DNA of 64,000 bases from contig JAOARJ010000002.1 of assembly GCA_025210615.1 (NCBI GenBank), positions 346,714 to 410,713 of the forward strand. The letters run 5' to 3'. Under the pieces are notes generated by a model. It did not search any database. It worked only from the letters and a program-made list of their open reading frames with translations, and was not told where the DNA came from. The position numbers were made by a program, and so were the translations under genes. Source of the stretch: Candidatus Altimarinota bacterium. GTDB lineage: Bacteria; Patescibacteriota; Gracilibacteria; BD1-5; UBA6164. Positions 29,714 to 40,107 of this stretch are shown here, one piece after another (positions within the stretch are counted from its first letter, which is position 1; every line of letters starts with the position of its first letter).

Positions 29714-30910
29714 TTATTTTAACAGTTTATTTATTATCACTTCATACTTGCCATCCTTATTAAAAAGTACATATTTTTCTCAAGTTTTTAACTTTTTAAC
29801 AACTTTTTCACTTTTCTCATCAAAAATTAAACTATATCATTTTTCAAAAATATTCTCAGGCAAACTAAGTAAAATTTTATTATTAACACCTTCTAAATTA
29901 AACTTAAATTTCTCTAAATTCCTATTAAAAATATTATTTATATTTTCAAAAATATTATCTAAATCGTCTTTTTTATTTTCTAAAAAACTAGTAAATAAAT
30001 AATCTAAATCTTCTTTTAAATATTCTAGTTTTTCACTATATAATCCAGCTTCTTCTATCAAAACTTGTGCTCAAGCTGTAGGAGTTTTCGCGCTATACTT
30101 ACTAACTTCATCAATAATATTTTTATCAACAGTATGCCCAATCGCGCTTAGAATAGGGATACTAGAAAGACAAATTTCTCTAACCAACTGCTCATCATTC
30201 CCCCAATACATCCCTGAAGATTCTCATCATCACCTTATTATAGCGATTATATTATATTTCTTTTGCGATTTTTTTATCTGTTTTAACTGCTTTAAAATTT
30301 CTCATTTTGCGCTACTAGAATGCACACTTGCATAAAAATAATCTAAATTAAATTTATATTTACTTTCCTCCAATGTCGTTTTAAAATCCCTTAATCATTC
30401 ACTAGTTTCACTACTAATAACAGCAATATTAAAAGTAGGATATCAAATAAAAGTATCTTTATTTAATTCAAAAATTCACTGCTCTTGCAATTTTTTTATT
30501 GTTTTTTGCTTTTGAAGTTGTTGCTCTCATATAAAAAATTCTGCTATAAATTTTTCAATATTTATAGAAAATCAATAATCTTTATGAAAATTTGCTCTTC
30601 CTTGAATCACTATTTTTTTCCCTTCTAACTGCGTATAATTATCTAATTTTATTTTCCTAAGAAAAACTGTCATCGCAACCTGATTAAATAAACTTGCTCT
30701 AGATTTTGCGACTATTTCTCAATCAGAATTCAACTCTACAAGCTCAAAATAATAAAATTGATTAACTTTTTTTATACTTCTAATTTCAGCTTCTACCAAA
30801 AAATTTTTATACGCGATAAAAGTGTCAAAAGCATTTTTTACTTCATCTAAAAAACCGCTTAAACTAAATTTTTCTAAAGTGGCATTTTCACTAAATAATT
30901 CTTGTTGCAT
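29714..30910 (-). CDS. xseA: Exodeoxyribonuclease VII large subunit
   Basis: A 398-aa subunit of a single-strand exonuclease. An OB-fold N-terminal domain (FLVEAEIRSIKKVNQFYYFE, KKIVIQGRANFHKDYG) is followed by the catalytic core with IAVISSETSEGLRDFKTTLE, IAIIRGGGESSGMYGGNDEQ and ICLSSIPILSAIGHTVDKNI, and then KTPTAGAQVL. A coiled-coil region (300-370) would bind the small subunits. The start ATG overlaps the xseB stop (TAATG), a typical coupled pair. Confidence 0.95.
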
Positions 30911-31077
30911 TATTTTTCTAATTTTAAAATATATTCATTACATATTTTATATAGTTTTTCAGCTTCTAGCTTTAATTTTTCCATATCTTCTAATTTTAAA
31001 TCTGTCGCATCTTCTAATTTTTTTGAAATCTCTTCTAATTTTTTATAAGCTTCACTAAAATTTAATTTTTCCGTCAT
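30910..31077 (-). CDS. xseB: Exodeoxyribonuclease VII small subunit
   Basis: A 55-aa protein: MTEKLNFSEAYKKLEEISKK followed by MEKLKLEAEKLYKICNEYIL. This is the two-helix XseB fold, slightly shorter than the usual 65-80 aa. Its TAA overlaps the xseA ATG by one base. It starts 12 nt after the pilin gene stop, so it may be read from the pilin transcript. Confidence 0.9.
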   Translation of the reverse strand: MTEKLNFSEAYKKLEEISKKLEDATDLKLEDMEKLKLEAEKLYKICNEYILKLEK

Positions 31078-31089
31078 ATTTTATAAAAA

Positions 31090-32292
31090 TTATTTAACTA
31101 AAATGATAAATTTTTTATTTCAACATTGTTTAGCAACTGGTGCTACTGTCCCACAATTATCAACTCCAGAAGAAGTGAATCAAGTAAATTCAGGAGTATC
31201 TGTTATAGCATCTCAAGTTATAGCTATTTTTCAGCCAGTATTTCAATATAATAATTTTACATTTGATATATATTCTACTCCTGTTTCTCCATCTGTAACT
31301 TTTGATAAATTACTTTCAGTAGAAGCTACAGTAAAAGGACTTGTTGTTTTCAAATTAGTTGGAGTTGTTGGAATATCAAAATAATAATAATTTGTTAATT
31401 TTTGCGCATTATTTATATATCAAATCATCATTTTACTCGCGTTTAATTTTTCTGGAGAGATAGTATAATCAAAACTATCTGTTGAAGTGTAATCTGATTT
31501 TTCAGCTCTCCAGATAGCAGTCCACCCCCCTGTTCACGAAGTCATATTACAATAAGTTTTTGTTGTCGTTCAGGCTAAATAATCAGTTAATATATCATAA
31601 TTTCTTGATTTTTTATTTCATAATTCAAGTAACCTTAGACAACTTGAGTTTGGGACAACTTGTTTAAATTCACTATTTCAAGGCTGTATTAAATTATCTT
31701 CATCATTTAAATATAATCAATATGACGTATCATTATTAATATCAACAAAATCTATCCCTGAAGTGAAATTAGCTGGTACAAGAGTTGTCTTATCAACAAA
31801 AATTCATACAGGATTTCAATAAAGTTTCACTTGTCTATTTGATAAAGTATCGACAGCTCACGCGCTAGGCGCTACAATTTTACTTTTTTTATTTTTTTCT
31901 AAAAATGAAATAATTTGATAATTTTCTTTATCTTTAGAAATACTATAAGTATAGGCTGTTTTGTCAAGAGGATCCACTTTTATATGTTTATATTTAAAGG
32001 CTACTTTTGATAAATTTCAAAAAGTTCATTGATAAGCAAAAGTTATTTTATCAGTATCAGTTTCAGTATATAATAAATTTTTCGCATTATCTGGCAAAAT
32101 ATATTGTCAATTTTGAGAATGATAAAGCTCTAGTGAATTTTGAAGAGTTCAAATATCTGTTATTCTATTTGTATTTCTAGCGTTTATCGTACTATTTTTT
32201 GAATATAAAAAAGATACAAGTGATAAAATAACTATCACTATCATTACAACGACTAATTCAACAAAAGTAAACGCTTTTTTTTGAGGTTTCAT
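31090..32292 (-). CDS. Pilin-like protein with fibrinogen-like C-terminal segment
   Basis: A 400-aa protein. A prepilin signal and helix come first (MKPQKKAFTFVELVVVMIVI), with a Leu/Glu pattern typical of type IV pilins, and then the GspG-like segment HIKVDPLDKTAYTYS. From about residue 240 it has YLAGTTTKTYCNMTSGTGGW, the YC-M...GGW hallmark seen in the secreted fibrinogen-like family of this window, and a Cys-containing end CGTVAPVAKQCGNKKFIILV. It is probably a pilus-tip or adhesive subunit. This fusion links the pilus system with the fibrinogen-like proteins. Confidence 0.8.
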
Positions 32293-32369
32293 ATAAAAAA
32301 TTTATAATTTAATCATTATAAATATATCTATTTTTTTCGTTTTTTCAAACTTAAAATTAATAATAGAAC

Positions 32370-32469
32370 AGCCCCGTAAAATTAATTTTGCGGGGCTAAG
32401 GCGTCTAACTCTTCAATTATTTTATAAAGAAAGTTAGACGCCTTATGGCGCGCCCTGCGGGCGCGCCAT
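32370..32469 (-). repeat. Tandem-hairpin element 3 (3' of NUDIX gene)
   Basis: Three hairpins in 100 nt: AGCCCCG...CGGGGCT (32370-32397), a 13-bp stem with arm AAGGCGTCTAACT (32398-32444), and ATGGCGCGCCC-TGC-GGGCGCGCCAT (32445-32469). The last has a core nearly identical to element 1 (GGCGCGCCC-3nt-GGGCGCGCC). It lies 13 nt after the NUDIX stop. Confidence 0.7.
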
Positions 32470-32481
32470 AAAATAAAAAAC

Positions 32482-32904
32482 TTATCTCATTTCTATCTCT
32501 CCTAATTCTATAATTTCTAAAATCTCTTTTAATTTTTTTGGTCTATAATCTTCTAATTCTTCTAAATCATAAAATCATACCTCACTAAGCTCATGTCAAT
32601 GAGAATTTTTATCTAAATCTATATCTTTTTCAAAATCATGAATATTTTCTATATAATACCAAATATCTAAAACTGTTCATCTTTTTTTATCTACAAATTC
32701 GTTTATATAAGCCATTTTTCAAATAATCGGTTTAACTCATAATTCTTCTATAAACTCTCTTTCTAAAGTTTCTCTAACTAATTCTCAAGACTCCAAAGTT
32801 CACCCAGGTAAACAATAAAAACCTTGTCTTTTTAATTTACATAAAAAAATCTTTTTTCCGCTTAAAATAAGTCCTCTAGCTTTTATTATAACATTTTTTT
32901 TCAT
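32482..32904 (-). CDS. NUDIX hydrolase
   Basis: A 140-aa protein with a complete Nudix box: GGTLESGELVRETLEREF followed by IEELGV. It supplies the metal-binding REXXEE core. NUDIX enzymes cleave nucleoside diphosphates linked to another group (oxidised dNTPs, sugar nucleotides, cap-like ends); the substrate cannot be named here. It stands alone, with tandem-hairpin element 3 after it and the structured ncRNA candidate divergent upstream. Confidence 0.92.
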
Positions 32905-32941
32905 TTGTCTATTTAATTTTATAAAAATAATCTCTAAAATC

Positions 32942-32969
32942 TTGACTTTTAAAAATAAAATAATATCAT
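32942..32969 (+). promoter_or_regulatory. Promoter of ncRNA candidate 1
   Basis: TTGACT (32942-32947), a 16-nt spacer and TATCAT (32964-32969) on the plus strand, where no protein gene follows. Confidence 0.55.
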
Positions 32970-32975
32970 ATTAAA

Positions 32976-33153
32976 TACTCTCCAAGAGTTTTGGCGGCAC
33001 AGATTGCCTCACAAGCGCGATACAAAATGCTTGTTTAAAGAGAAAATTGCAGCTTGCTAATCCTATTAAATAGAGAGTATACATAAAATATCCAATTTTT
33101 GTGTATTTGGGAAAGTGAATACTCTTCAGATTCTAGCTGAGGAGTATTTTCTA
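32976..33153 (+). ncRNA. Structured ncRNA candidate 1 (about 178 nt)
   Basis: No open frame of note, but strong structure. ATACTCTC near the 5' end pairs with GAGAGTAT (33073-33080), closing a domain that holds GGC...GCC and ACAAGC...GCTTGT hairpins. An ATACATAAAA...TTTTGTGTAT hairpin follows, then a 12-bp terminator stem (33118-33148, arm AATACTCTTCAG) with TTTT. A plus-strand promoter sits just upstream. It is not tRNA, tmRNA, SRP or RNase P RNA by any motif seen. The size would suit 6S RNA, but that assignment is not supported. Confidence 0.55.
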
Positions 33154-33155
33154 TA

Positions 33156-33740
33156 TTACAAAACCATTTTTAATACACTAATTAAATTATCATAATAATG
33201 CAAATCTCAATATAATTTTATCATTAAAAATTTTTCATCAAAATCTTCTTCTCAGCTAAAAAATTTCAAAATAAAATAACTTTCTTTATCACACATATCA
33301 GCACATTCTTCAACCTCTTCTTTTGAATATTGTCAACAAAAACAACTAAAACAAATTCAATTAAAAATCACTCAATAATCCTCCAATTCATAATTCCCTT
33401 CCGGCATACTAGATAAAAAAATTGGCATATCTTCACCATTTGCCATAAAAGTATTTGGAATAACAATATCTCAAGTTTTATATTCAAAATTATTAACGCA
33501 AGACAATTCTCATAAATTTATAAATTTTATAAATTCATAATTATCATGAATATAAGTTAAACTAGCTAAAACTTCATCCTTACTTTCTCAAGATAAACAT
33601 AAAATAATTCTATCTTCATTATTTATACTTCCAGAAAATATTTTTACTCAAATATTTGTTTTTTCTTGCTCTAAATTGAATTTTTTTGCTATTTTTAAAG
33701 CTAAAGCTTCGTTTGTTGTGAACAAAATTTTGTTTTTCAT
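33156..33740 (-). CDS. Nucleoside phosphorylase/MTA-SAH nucleosidase-like protein
   Basis: A 194-aa protein resembling the PNP_UDP_1 fold: KNKILFTTNEALALKIAKKF, the gate segment IYFINLGELSC-like (FIKFINLGELSCVNNF) and the phosphorylase-type GDIVIPNTFMANGEDMPIF. The C-terminal half is unusual and Cys-rich (ICFSCFCGQYSKEEVEECAD), where a standard family member carries the catalytic Asp in a V..ME..A..D segment. It may be a divergent nucleosidase or an inactive relative. Confidence 0.6.
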
Positions 33741-33918
33741 CTAAATTATTAATTATTTCTAAAACTAGCTATATTTTATTCATTTTTACTAGAAAATAAA
33801 GATAAAATTATTAAATTCTTATTTTTTATATCTAATTATTAAAAATATCTAGCAAAAATTTTGCTAAAATTAAATTTTATGTTATACTGAAAAAAATAAT
33901 AAAATTAATACAAAAATT

Positions 33919-34458
33919 ATGAAAGATATAGTTTCTAAATACAAAAGAAAAAATAAGATTAATACTGTTTTCATTGTTTGAGCGAGTTTAGCTTTAGCAC
34001 TAGTAATTAATGCTACTTTTAGTGATAATAATTTTGCTAGAATGATGAGAACTTCAGTTGTAGATTGACAAGTGGCAGCTGAAACAAAAGCTGATGTTTA
34101 CAGCGAAGTAGATAATGGTCTTGATAAAACAATTATTTCTATAAAAAGTTCAAAAGCATTAAATAAAGCAAAAAATATTTCTTTTTCTTTCTCTTTTAAC
34201 CCAGAAAAAACTGAGTTAAAAACAATGTTTGCTTTCTTTAAATGAGCTGAAATTATCAAAACAGAAAATAATCCTGGTTTTGCAACAGTTTTTGTAAACT
34301 TTAAAGAACCTACTGATATTTCAGAAAATAAAAAAATCCTTGATATCGTAGTGACAAAAGACTGAGAAAGCGTAAATCATATCGCATTAAATAATGTAAA
34401 CTTTAAAGATAGTGAAGATAATAATTATGAACTTACAAGTTCTTGAGCTGAATTTTAA
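33919..34458 (+). CDS. Exported hypothetical protein (179 aa)
   Basis: It starts MKDIVSKYKRKNKINTVFIV, with one hydrophobic segment that is an anchor or signal (FIVGASLALALVINATFS). The remainder is beta-rich: NISFSFSFNPEKTELKTMFA, NPGFATVFVNF and ESVNHIALNNVNFKD. The order resembles cohesin-type beta-sandwich domains, but only loosely. A promoter TTGCTA-16-TATACT precedes it (about 33870-33897). A terminator follows. It may be a surface or pilus-associated protein. Confidence 0.65.
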
Positions 34459-34530
34459 TTAATTTTACTCAAGAAATTACATAATCTGAGGTTGCCCCTT
34501 ACTTATTTGTGGTTTTAGATTATTTTGGCT

Positions 34531-34565
34531 AAAAAACTCTCTATATTTCAGGAGAGTTTTTTATT
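34531..34565 (+). terminator. Terminator of exported protein gene
   Basis: AAAACTCTC, an 11-nt loop, GAGAGTTTTT and more T, converging with fibrinogen-like member B. Confidence 0.8.
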
Positions 34566-34567
34566 TT

Positions 34568-35173
34568 TTATTGTCCTGGGACTTTTTCATACACCCGCCA
34601 CCGAGTTTTTGTAGCATTAATACCTACTCAACTTTTCCTAATAGTATATCATCAATATTCTCACATTTTTGTTCATCAATAAAATGTCGTTCAGCTTCAA
34701 TAACTAGGATTTTTCAAAAGATATCAATTCAATATAAATTCTCCTAAATACCTAGCATCAACATTATTTATTCAAAATAATATAGTTGCTCAATAATAAC
34801 AAGTTCAATCATGCATTATAGTTGAAAATCAATCATAATTAGCAGGACAATTAAATATACAACTTTTAGTAGAATCATCCCATATATATCAATCTTTACA
34901 GCTTCATAAACATTTTTTTACTAATCAAATCTCACTGCATAATTTTCAATTTAGTTTTATATCAGCTCAAGAAACATCTATTTTATTTGTTAAGCTAGAT
35001 ATATTTGTCCATGTAGAATTATCTAATACTTCTCAAGAATTTTTTGTGATAATAATAGCGTTCATAAAATTAACTAAATATATTCAGGCTAGTAATATTG
35101 ATAAAGTTAAAATTATTTTTATAAAAAGTTGTAACCTTTTTAAAGTGATTGCGTTATAATATGTGACACGCAA
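34568..35173 (-). CDS. Secreted fibrinogen-like family member B (shortened)
   Basis: About 200 aa. The shared N-terminal module is intact: KNSGEVLDNSTWTNISSLTN, IDVSGADIKLNGKL. The fibrinogen-like YCDM...GGW block is absent. Instead there is a Cys-rich part (CLGSCKDGYIWDDSTKSCIF) followed by a Gly/Tyr-rich end with no similarity to member A. The signal peptide (IILTLSILLAGIYLVNF) has no in-frame ATG before it. I take TTG 35173 tentatively; the first ATG (35065) would lose the signal. It may be a recombined or partly decayed copy. Confidence 0.6.
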
Positions 35174-35266
35174 GTGTCATTCCCTATTGTGCTACAAAAT
35201 GTAGCAAAATCATTTTTGTTTTCTCATATAAAAACCAGAGTTTAGGCTTCTCTGGTTTTATTTTTT
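35155..35266 (+). ncRNA. Small ncRNA candidate 3
   Basis: A TATAAT box (35155-35160) is followed by three hairpins in a row. They are TGACAC-GCAA-GTGTCA (35164-35179), GCTAC-AAAAT-GTAGC (35191-35205) and a terminator AAAACCAGAG...CTCTGGTTTT with a T-run (about 35230-35264). No gene of its own lies in between, and ugd starts 70 nt later, so this could also be a leader of ugd ending in an attenuator. The -35 box is weak (TTGTAA, 20-nt spacing). Confidence 0.4.
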
Positions 35267-35335
35267 TACTCAAAAGTCTTGAAATAATCAAGATATCATT
35301 ATACTAGATAAAGTTTTAAATTTAATAAAAATAAA

Positions 35336-36655
35336 ATGAATATAACTATTTTTTGAACAGGATATGTTGGACTTGTAACTTGAGCTTGTCTAAGCGATAT
35401 TTGACATAATGTGATGTGTATTGATATTGATGAAAATAAAATTGAAAATTTAAAAAAATGAATTATCCCTATTTATGAACCTGGTTTAGAAGAAATTGTA
35501 AAAAGAAATTATAAAAACTCTAGACTAAATTTTTCTAGTTCAGCTAATGAAGGAATACAGTTTTGAAAAGTTATTTTTAGTGCTGTATGAACACCTGAAG
35601 ATGAAAATCATAGGGCTGATTTACGTTTTGTAAAAGCAGTTTCAAAAACTGTGTGAGAATTATCCTGCGAAGATAAATTTTTTATAAATAAATCTACTAT
35701 TCCTGTTTGAACTGGTGCAGAATGCAAAAAAATAATTCAAAAAGAGTTAAATAAAAGATGAGAAAATATTAATATCCATATAATTTCTAATCCTGAATTT
35801 TTAAGAGAATGATCAGCTGTCCAAGATTTTTTATACCCTGATAGAATTGTCTGTTGAGTAGAAGATAAGACTTCTGAAGACGTTATGAGAGAAGTTTATA
35901 AACCGCTTGTTAGAGGCAATACAAAATTATTTTTCACAGATATAAAATCAAGTGAAATTATAAAATATGCAGCTAATGCCTTCTTAGCTACAAAACTTAG
36001 TTTTATCAATGAAATCGCTAATTTTGCTGAAAAAAGTTGATGAAATATTGATGATATTTCTTATTGAATCGGTCTTGATGAAAGAATTTGAAGTAAATTC
36101 TTAAAAGCTTGAATCTGATATTGATGAAGCTGTTTTCCAAAAGATGTAGCAGCCTTACAAGAAACTTGAAAAGATTTTTGATATGAATTTCAAATAATAA
36201 AAGCAACGCAAGAAGTAAACAATAGACAAAAAACTATTGTAATAGATAAATTAATGCAATTTTTACCAGATTTAAAAGATAAAAAAATCGCTATTTGGTG
36301 ACTAACTTATAAACCAAATACTGACGATACAAGAGAAGCTCCTAGCCTTAGTGTTATAGAAAAATTAGCGGATTCTTGAATTAAAAAAATAACAGCTTAT
36401 GACCCAATTTGCGATGATATTATCAGAAATAAATTTGAAAATTTAGATGAATTAGAAGTATTAGATGAAAAATATAGTTGTCTAAAAGATGCCGATTGAT
36501 TAATATTACTTACTGAATGGGATGAATTTAAAAACACTGATTTTGAAAAAGTATGACAGCTAATGAAAAATAAAATTATTATAGATGGAAGAAATGTTTG
36601 GAGCAAAGAATTAAAAAATAACTGATTTAAATATTCTTGTATTTGAAAAAATTAA
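35336..36655 (+). CDS. ugd: UDP-glucose 6-dehydrogenase
   Basis: A 439-aa NAD-dependent enzyme that oxidises UDP-glucose to UDP-glucuronate for surface glycans. The Rossmann start is MNITIFGTGYVGLVTGACLS. FINKSTIPVGTGAECKKII and ISNPEFLREGSAVQDFLYPD follow. The active-site Cys is in GIGYGGSCFPKDVAALQETG, and LTYKPNTDDTREAPSLSVIE lies in the C-terminal half. The GIGYGGS glycines are UGA-coded, among the clearest proofs of the code. Its stop overlaps the stop of the convergent gene at 36652. Confidence 0.97.
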
Positions 36656-37230
36656 AAGCGACTATCAACTTCAGGAGATAATTTAGCATAATTTTTATAA
36701 ATTTTTTCTACTTCTTCTTTAGTAAATCTTCTTTTGATTGATGCATCTAAAACTTTTTTATGTTCTGCTGTTTTTGATATCATTTCTTCTTCTGCAATTG
36801 TAACTATATCATGTTCATTTCAAGGTAAAGTAAAATATGCTGAATGAGTATGTTTATTTAGCCATTCTAACATTAGCTTAAATTTGTCTTCACTTAAATA
36901 TTCACCTAATATAAGAAACATAAATCTAGCATTTTTTTGTTCACGAGTTGGTACATAAAACCTGAATTCAGAAAATAATCTTGGATCAGAATTTATTTTA
37001 TCTAATTCAATAACTTGATTTTTAAATTCAATTAATTCTGCAACATCTTCTTGTGTAAGTCATTCTAATGATATAACATCAGCCATTTTTCAAAATAAAT
37101 CTCTTTCAGATAAATCTAATATTCCAAAAACACTACCTGACCAATGTAATGCAAATTGCTCTGTTCAGGGAAAAGATTCTCTTTCAATAACTTGCTGATT
37201 ATCTGTTTGACTATCTAAAACTGTAAGCAT
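36652..37230 (-). CDS. Hypothetical protein (192 aa)
   Basis: Not recognised. It starts MLTVLDSQTDNQQVIERESF and is soluble, acidic and helix-rich, with MADVISLEGLTQEDVAELIE, REQKNARFMFLILGEYLSED and a basic patch KKVLDASIKRRFTKEEVEK near the end. No cofactor or catalytic motif is visible. It converges on ugd, with the stop codons overlapping by 3 nt, and lies downstream of recG on the opposite side. The frame is supported by several in-frame UGA codons. Confidence 0.7.
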
Positions 37231-37287
37231 AACAATAAATTAAAAACAAATACAAAATAAACCTTAAAATTATTATAACTTATTTTA

Positions 37288-39312
37288 TTAAAAGTCAAAT
37301 TTTTTATTTTTATACAACTCTTCTAAATCATCTCTTATTTGAGAAACCATTGTCAAATCCTTTAAATCAGCCAGTTTTAAATCAGGAACTCACGCTTGTT
37401 TCACTCAATAAACTTCTCAAGGACCTCTAATTTCCAAATCAATTTCAGCTAATTCAAATCAATTATTTGTTCTTTCCATCGCCTTTAATCTATCAGTTTT
37501 ATGCCCTTTTGATGGGAATAAATAACAATAAGACTGATATTCTCATCTCCCAACTCTTCATCTAAATTGATGAAGTTGTGATAAACCAAATCTCTCTGCT
37601 CACTCGATTGCAATTACACTAGCATTAGGTACATCAATTCACACTTCTATTACGCTTGTAGCTGATAAAACTTGGATTTTATTTTCACCAAAATTACTCA
37701 TAATTTCATCTTTTTCTTTTTGTTTCAATTTTCAATGAATTAATCATACATTAAAAGGAGCAAAAATTTCTACCAAAGAATCATAAGTGTTTATAGCATC
37801 AGCTAAATCCATCTTTTCAGACTTCTCTACCAAAGGCGAAATCCAAAAAACTTGTCTTCATTTTTCAAGTTCATTTTTGATAAATAATTCTACTTGATTT
37901 CTAGCACTATCACTACTAACTACTTTTGTAATAATCTCCTTTCTCCCCTTTGGATACTCATCTATAATTGATAAATCTTGATCTCCATATAATGTCAAAG
38001 CCAAAGTTCTAGGAATAGGCGTTGCTGTCATATTTAAAATATGAGGATATTTTAATTCTTTTCAAATTTTACTAAATTTTAATTCTAATTTCTCCCTTTG
38101 TTTAACTCAAAATCTATGTTGTTCATCAATAATCACAAATCATAAATTATTAAAAATTACATCATCTTCGATTAATGCGTGCGTTCAAATAATCACATCT
38201 ATTTTTCAAACTACTAAATCATCTTTAATTTTTTCTTTATTTTTTAATGTAGTAGCTCAAATTAACAACTCGCTTTTTAAGTTATATTCATCAAGCATTT
38301 TTTTCATACTTTCAAAATGTTGACTAGCCAAAATAGCCGTCGGAGCCATAACTGCGACTTGAATTTTTTCTCACGTTTTTTGCGTTTGCTTTATCGCGTG
38401 AATAGCAGCAATCAGAGCCACAATTGTCTTTCAAGTTCACACATCTCATTCAAGTAACCTATTACTAGCATGCCCCTGCTCCATATCTTTTAAAATTTGA
38501 AAAAGAGAAATTTTCTGCTTATCAGTCAAAACAAAAGGCAATTTTTCTAAAATCTCCTTTATAAAATCAGAGCTTAATTTTATACTAAAAGCGTTATTTC
38601 AAGAATTTTTTATTAACTCATATTTTTTATCTATTCAATGTTTTTGAATATGAAATAATTCTTCATAAGCAAGCCTTTTTTTAGCAGTTTCAAGCTCTAC
38701 TTTATTCTTTGGAAAATGCAAAATATGATACGCTTTTTTCCTACTAATAAAATTATATTTTTCTATTATTTCTTTTGGCAGGTTCTCTGGAATTTCATTA
38801 AAAAATTTATCTAAAAATTTCATTTTAGAATGAATCCATTTACTCGGAATATAGTTTAATTCTGGATAAATCGGTAAAATCTCTCACTGCATCTTACTCA
38901 AATCCTTTTCCACATCTGGCGACATAAAATCAAGTTTTCAATACGCATATTTTACTTTACCTGTCAAAATAATTTGTTTTCACTCAAGTGGTTTTAAACT
39001 TCCAGCTAAAAATTTTTGATTAAACCAAACAGCCTCTGCCATTATCTCATCTTTATCTTCAACAATAGCTTTCACAAGCAATTTATTATTCGCTGTTCTT
39101 TGAGTATTAACACTAACTAACTTCACTAAAATAGTATTTTTCTCTTTCAAATTTATGTACGAAAAACTATCAAGAATCTGAGTTCTATCATCAAAATCAC
39201 GCGGAAAATGTGAAATCAAATCCCAAACAGTTTTTACCCCAATTTTAGCTAATCATTCAATATATTTTGGCGTTGTTCTAAGTAGAGATTTACTAAGTTT
39301 TGTACCAAGCAT
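37288..39312 (-). CDS. recG: ATP-dependent DNA helicase RecG
   Basis: A 674-aa branch-migration helicase for stalled forks. The wedge/OB domain (about 60-160) includes [15 protein letters not shown]. The helicase core has [20 protein letters not shown] (Walker A), [18 protein letters not shown] (motif II) and [17 protein letters not shown] (III). [20 protein letters not shown] and [20 protein letters not shown] form motifs V and VI. The length is normal. The Walker and RGRVGRG glycines are UGA-coded. Confidence 0.96.
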
Positions 39313-39321
39313 AAACTAATT

Positions 39322-40089
39322 TTAATTAAAATATTTTTTCAAAAAGTTATCCAATTTTTTATTCAAAAAATCCAAATTTTTTCACCTAAAATTATGTTTT
39401 CAATCCTCCAAAGTTTCTAACATTTTATCGCTAGAAACTATTTTTTCAAATAATTTTTTTTGAGCTTCATATCTTACAACCTCATCTAGCCTTCAAGAAA
39501 TCTGCAATAATGGCTTATTTATAATCAAATAATCATCAATATTATATTTTCTAAGATCTTCAACTAAACTCCAATTTAATCTTTTTTTCTTCCCTGGAGT
39601 ACTTGTGCTATCCCATTCTACGAATCAAACTTCTTCCCATTTTACCTCCCTCCAAGGTTTATAATTACTCAAATTTTCAGCTCAAGTACTAGGATTATAA
39701 ATACACAATCAATTTATTTTTTTACTATTTTCGCTATTATATTTCATAACAAGCATTGCTCACATAGAATGCCCTACTAATAAAAACTTTTCTTTATAAA
39801 AATCTTGTGAACACCCCCAAGCAATAACATCAATTAGGTCATTATAATATCAAGAAAAAGTCGCAAATTGCATATCTCAATCACTTTTTCAAGAAGCATT
39901 AACTGCATCAAAACTAACCACGCAAAAACCATTATTTTGCAATGTTTTAGATATTTGCCTAATATCTTCTTCTATAACATTTCAAGCAACTCAATGCACA
40001 ATAAAAGCTAGTTTGTCAGCTCAAATATTTTCCACTAAAACATTTATTTTTTGATTTAATCTATTTTTTATAAATAACTCTTTTTTCAT
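39322..40089 (-). CDS. Alpha/beta hydrolase, copy 1
   Basis: A 255-aa serine hydrolase. LAFIVHGVAGNVIEEDI supplies the oxyanion-hole HG, FCVVSFDAVNASGKSDGDMQ an early strand, and FLLVGHSMGAMLVMKYN the nucleophile elbow GHSMG. LQISGRLDEVV near residue 210 gives the Asp, and the His is near LEDGKHNF. Substrate unknown (an acyl or peptide ester is typical). A second copy lies 18 nt upstream on the same strand with about the same length and layout, so this is a tandem duplication. Confidence 0.88.
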
Positions 40090-40107
40090 CTTTATAAAAT
40101 AATTTTA

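Noticed and set aside
32976..33153. Assignment of ncRNA candidate 1 as 6S RNA
   Set aside because: The length is similar, but I cannot identify the central bubble and closing stem that define 6S RNA; a covariance search is needed.
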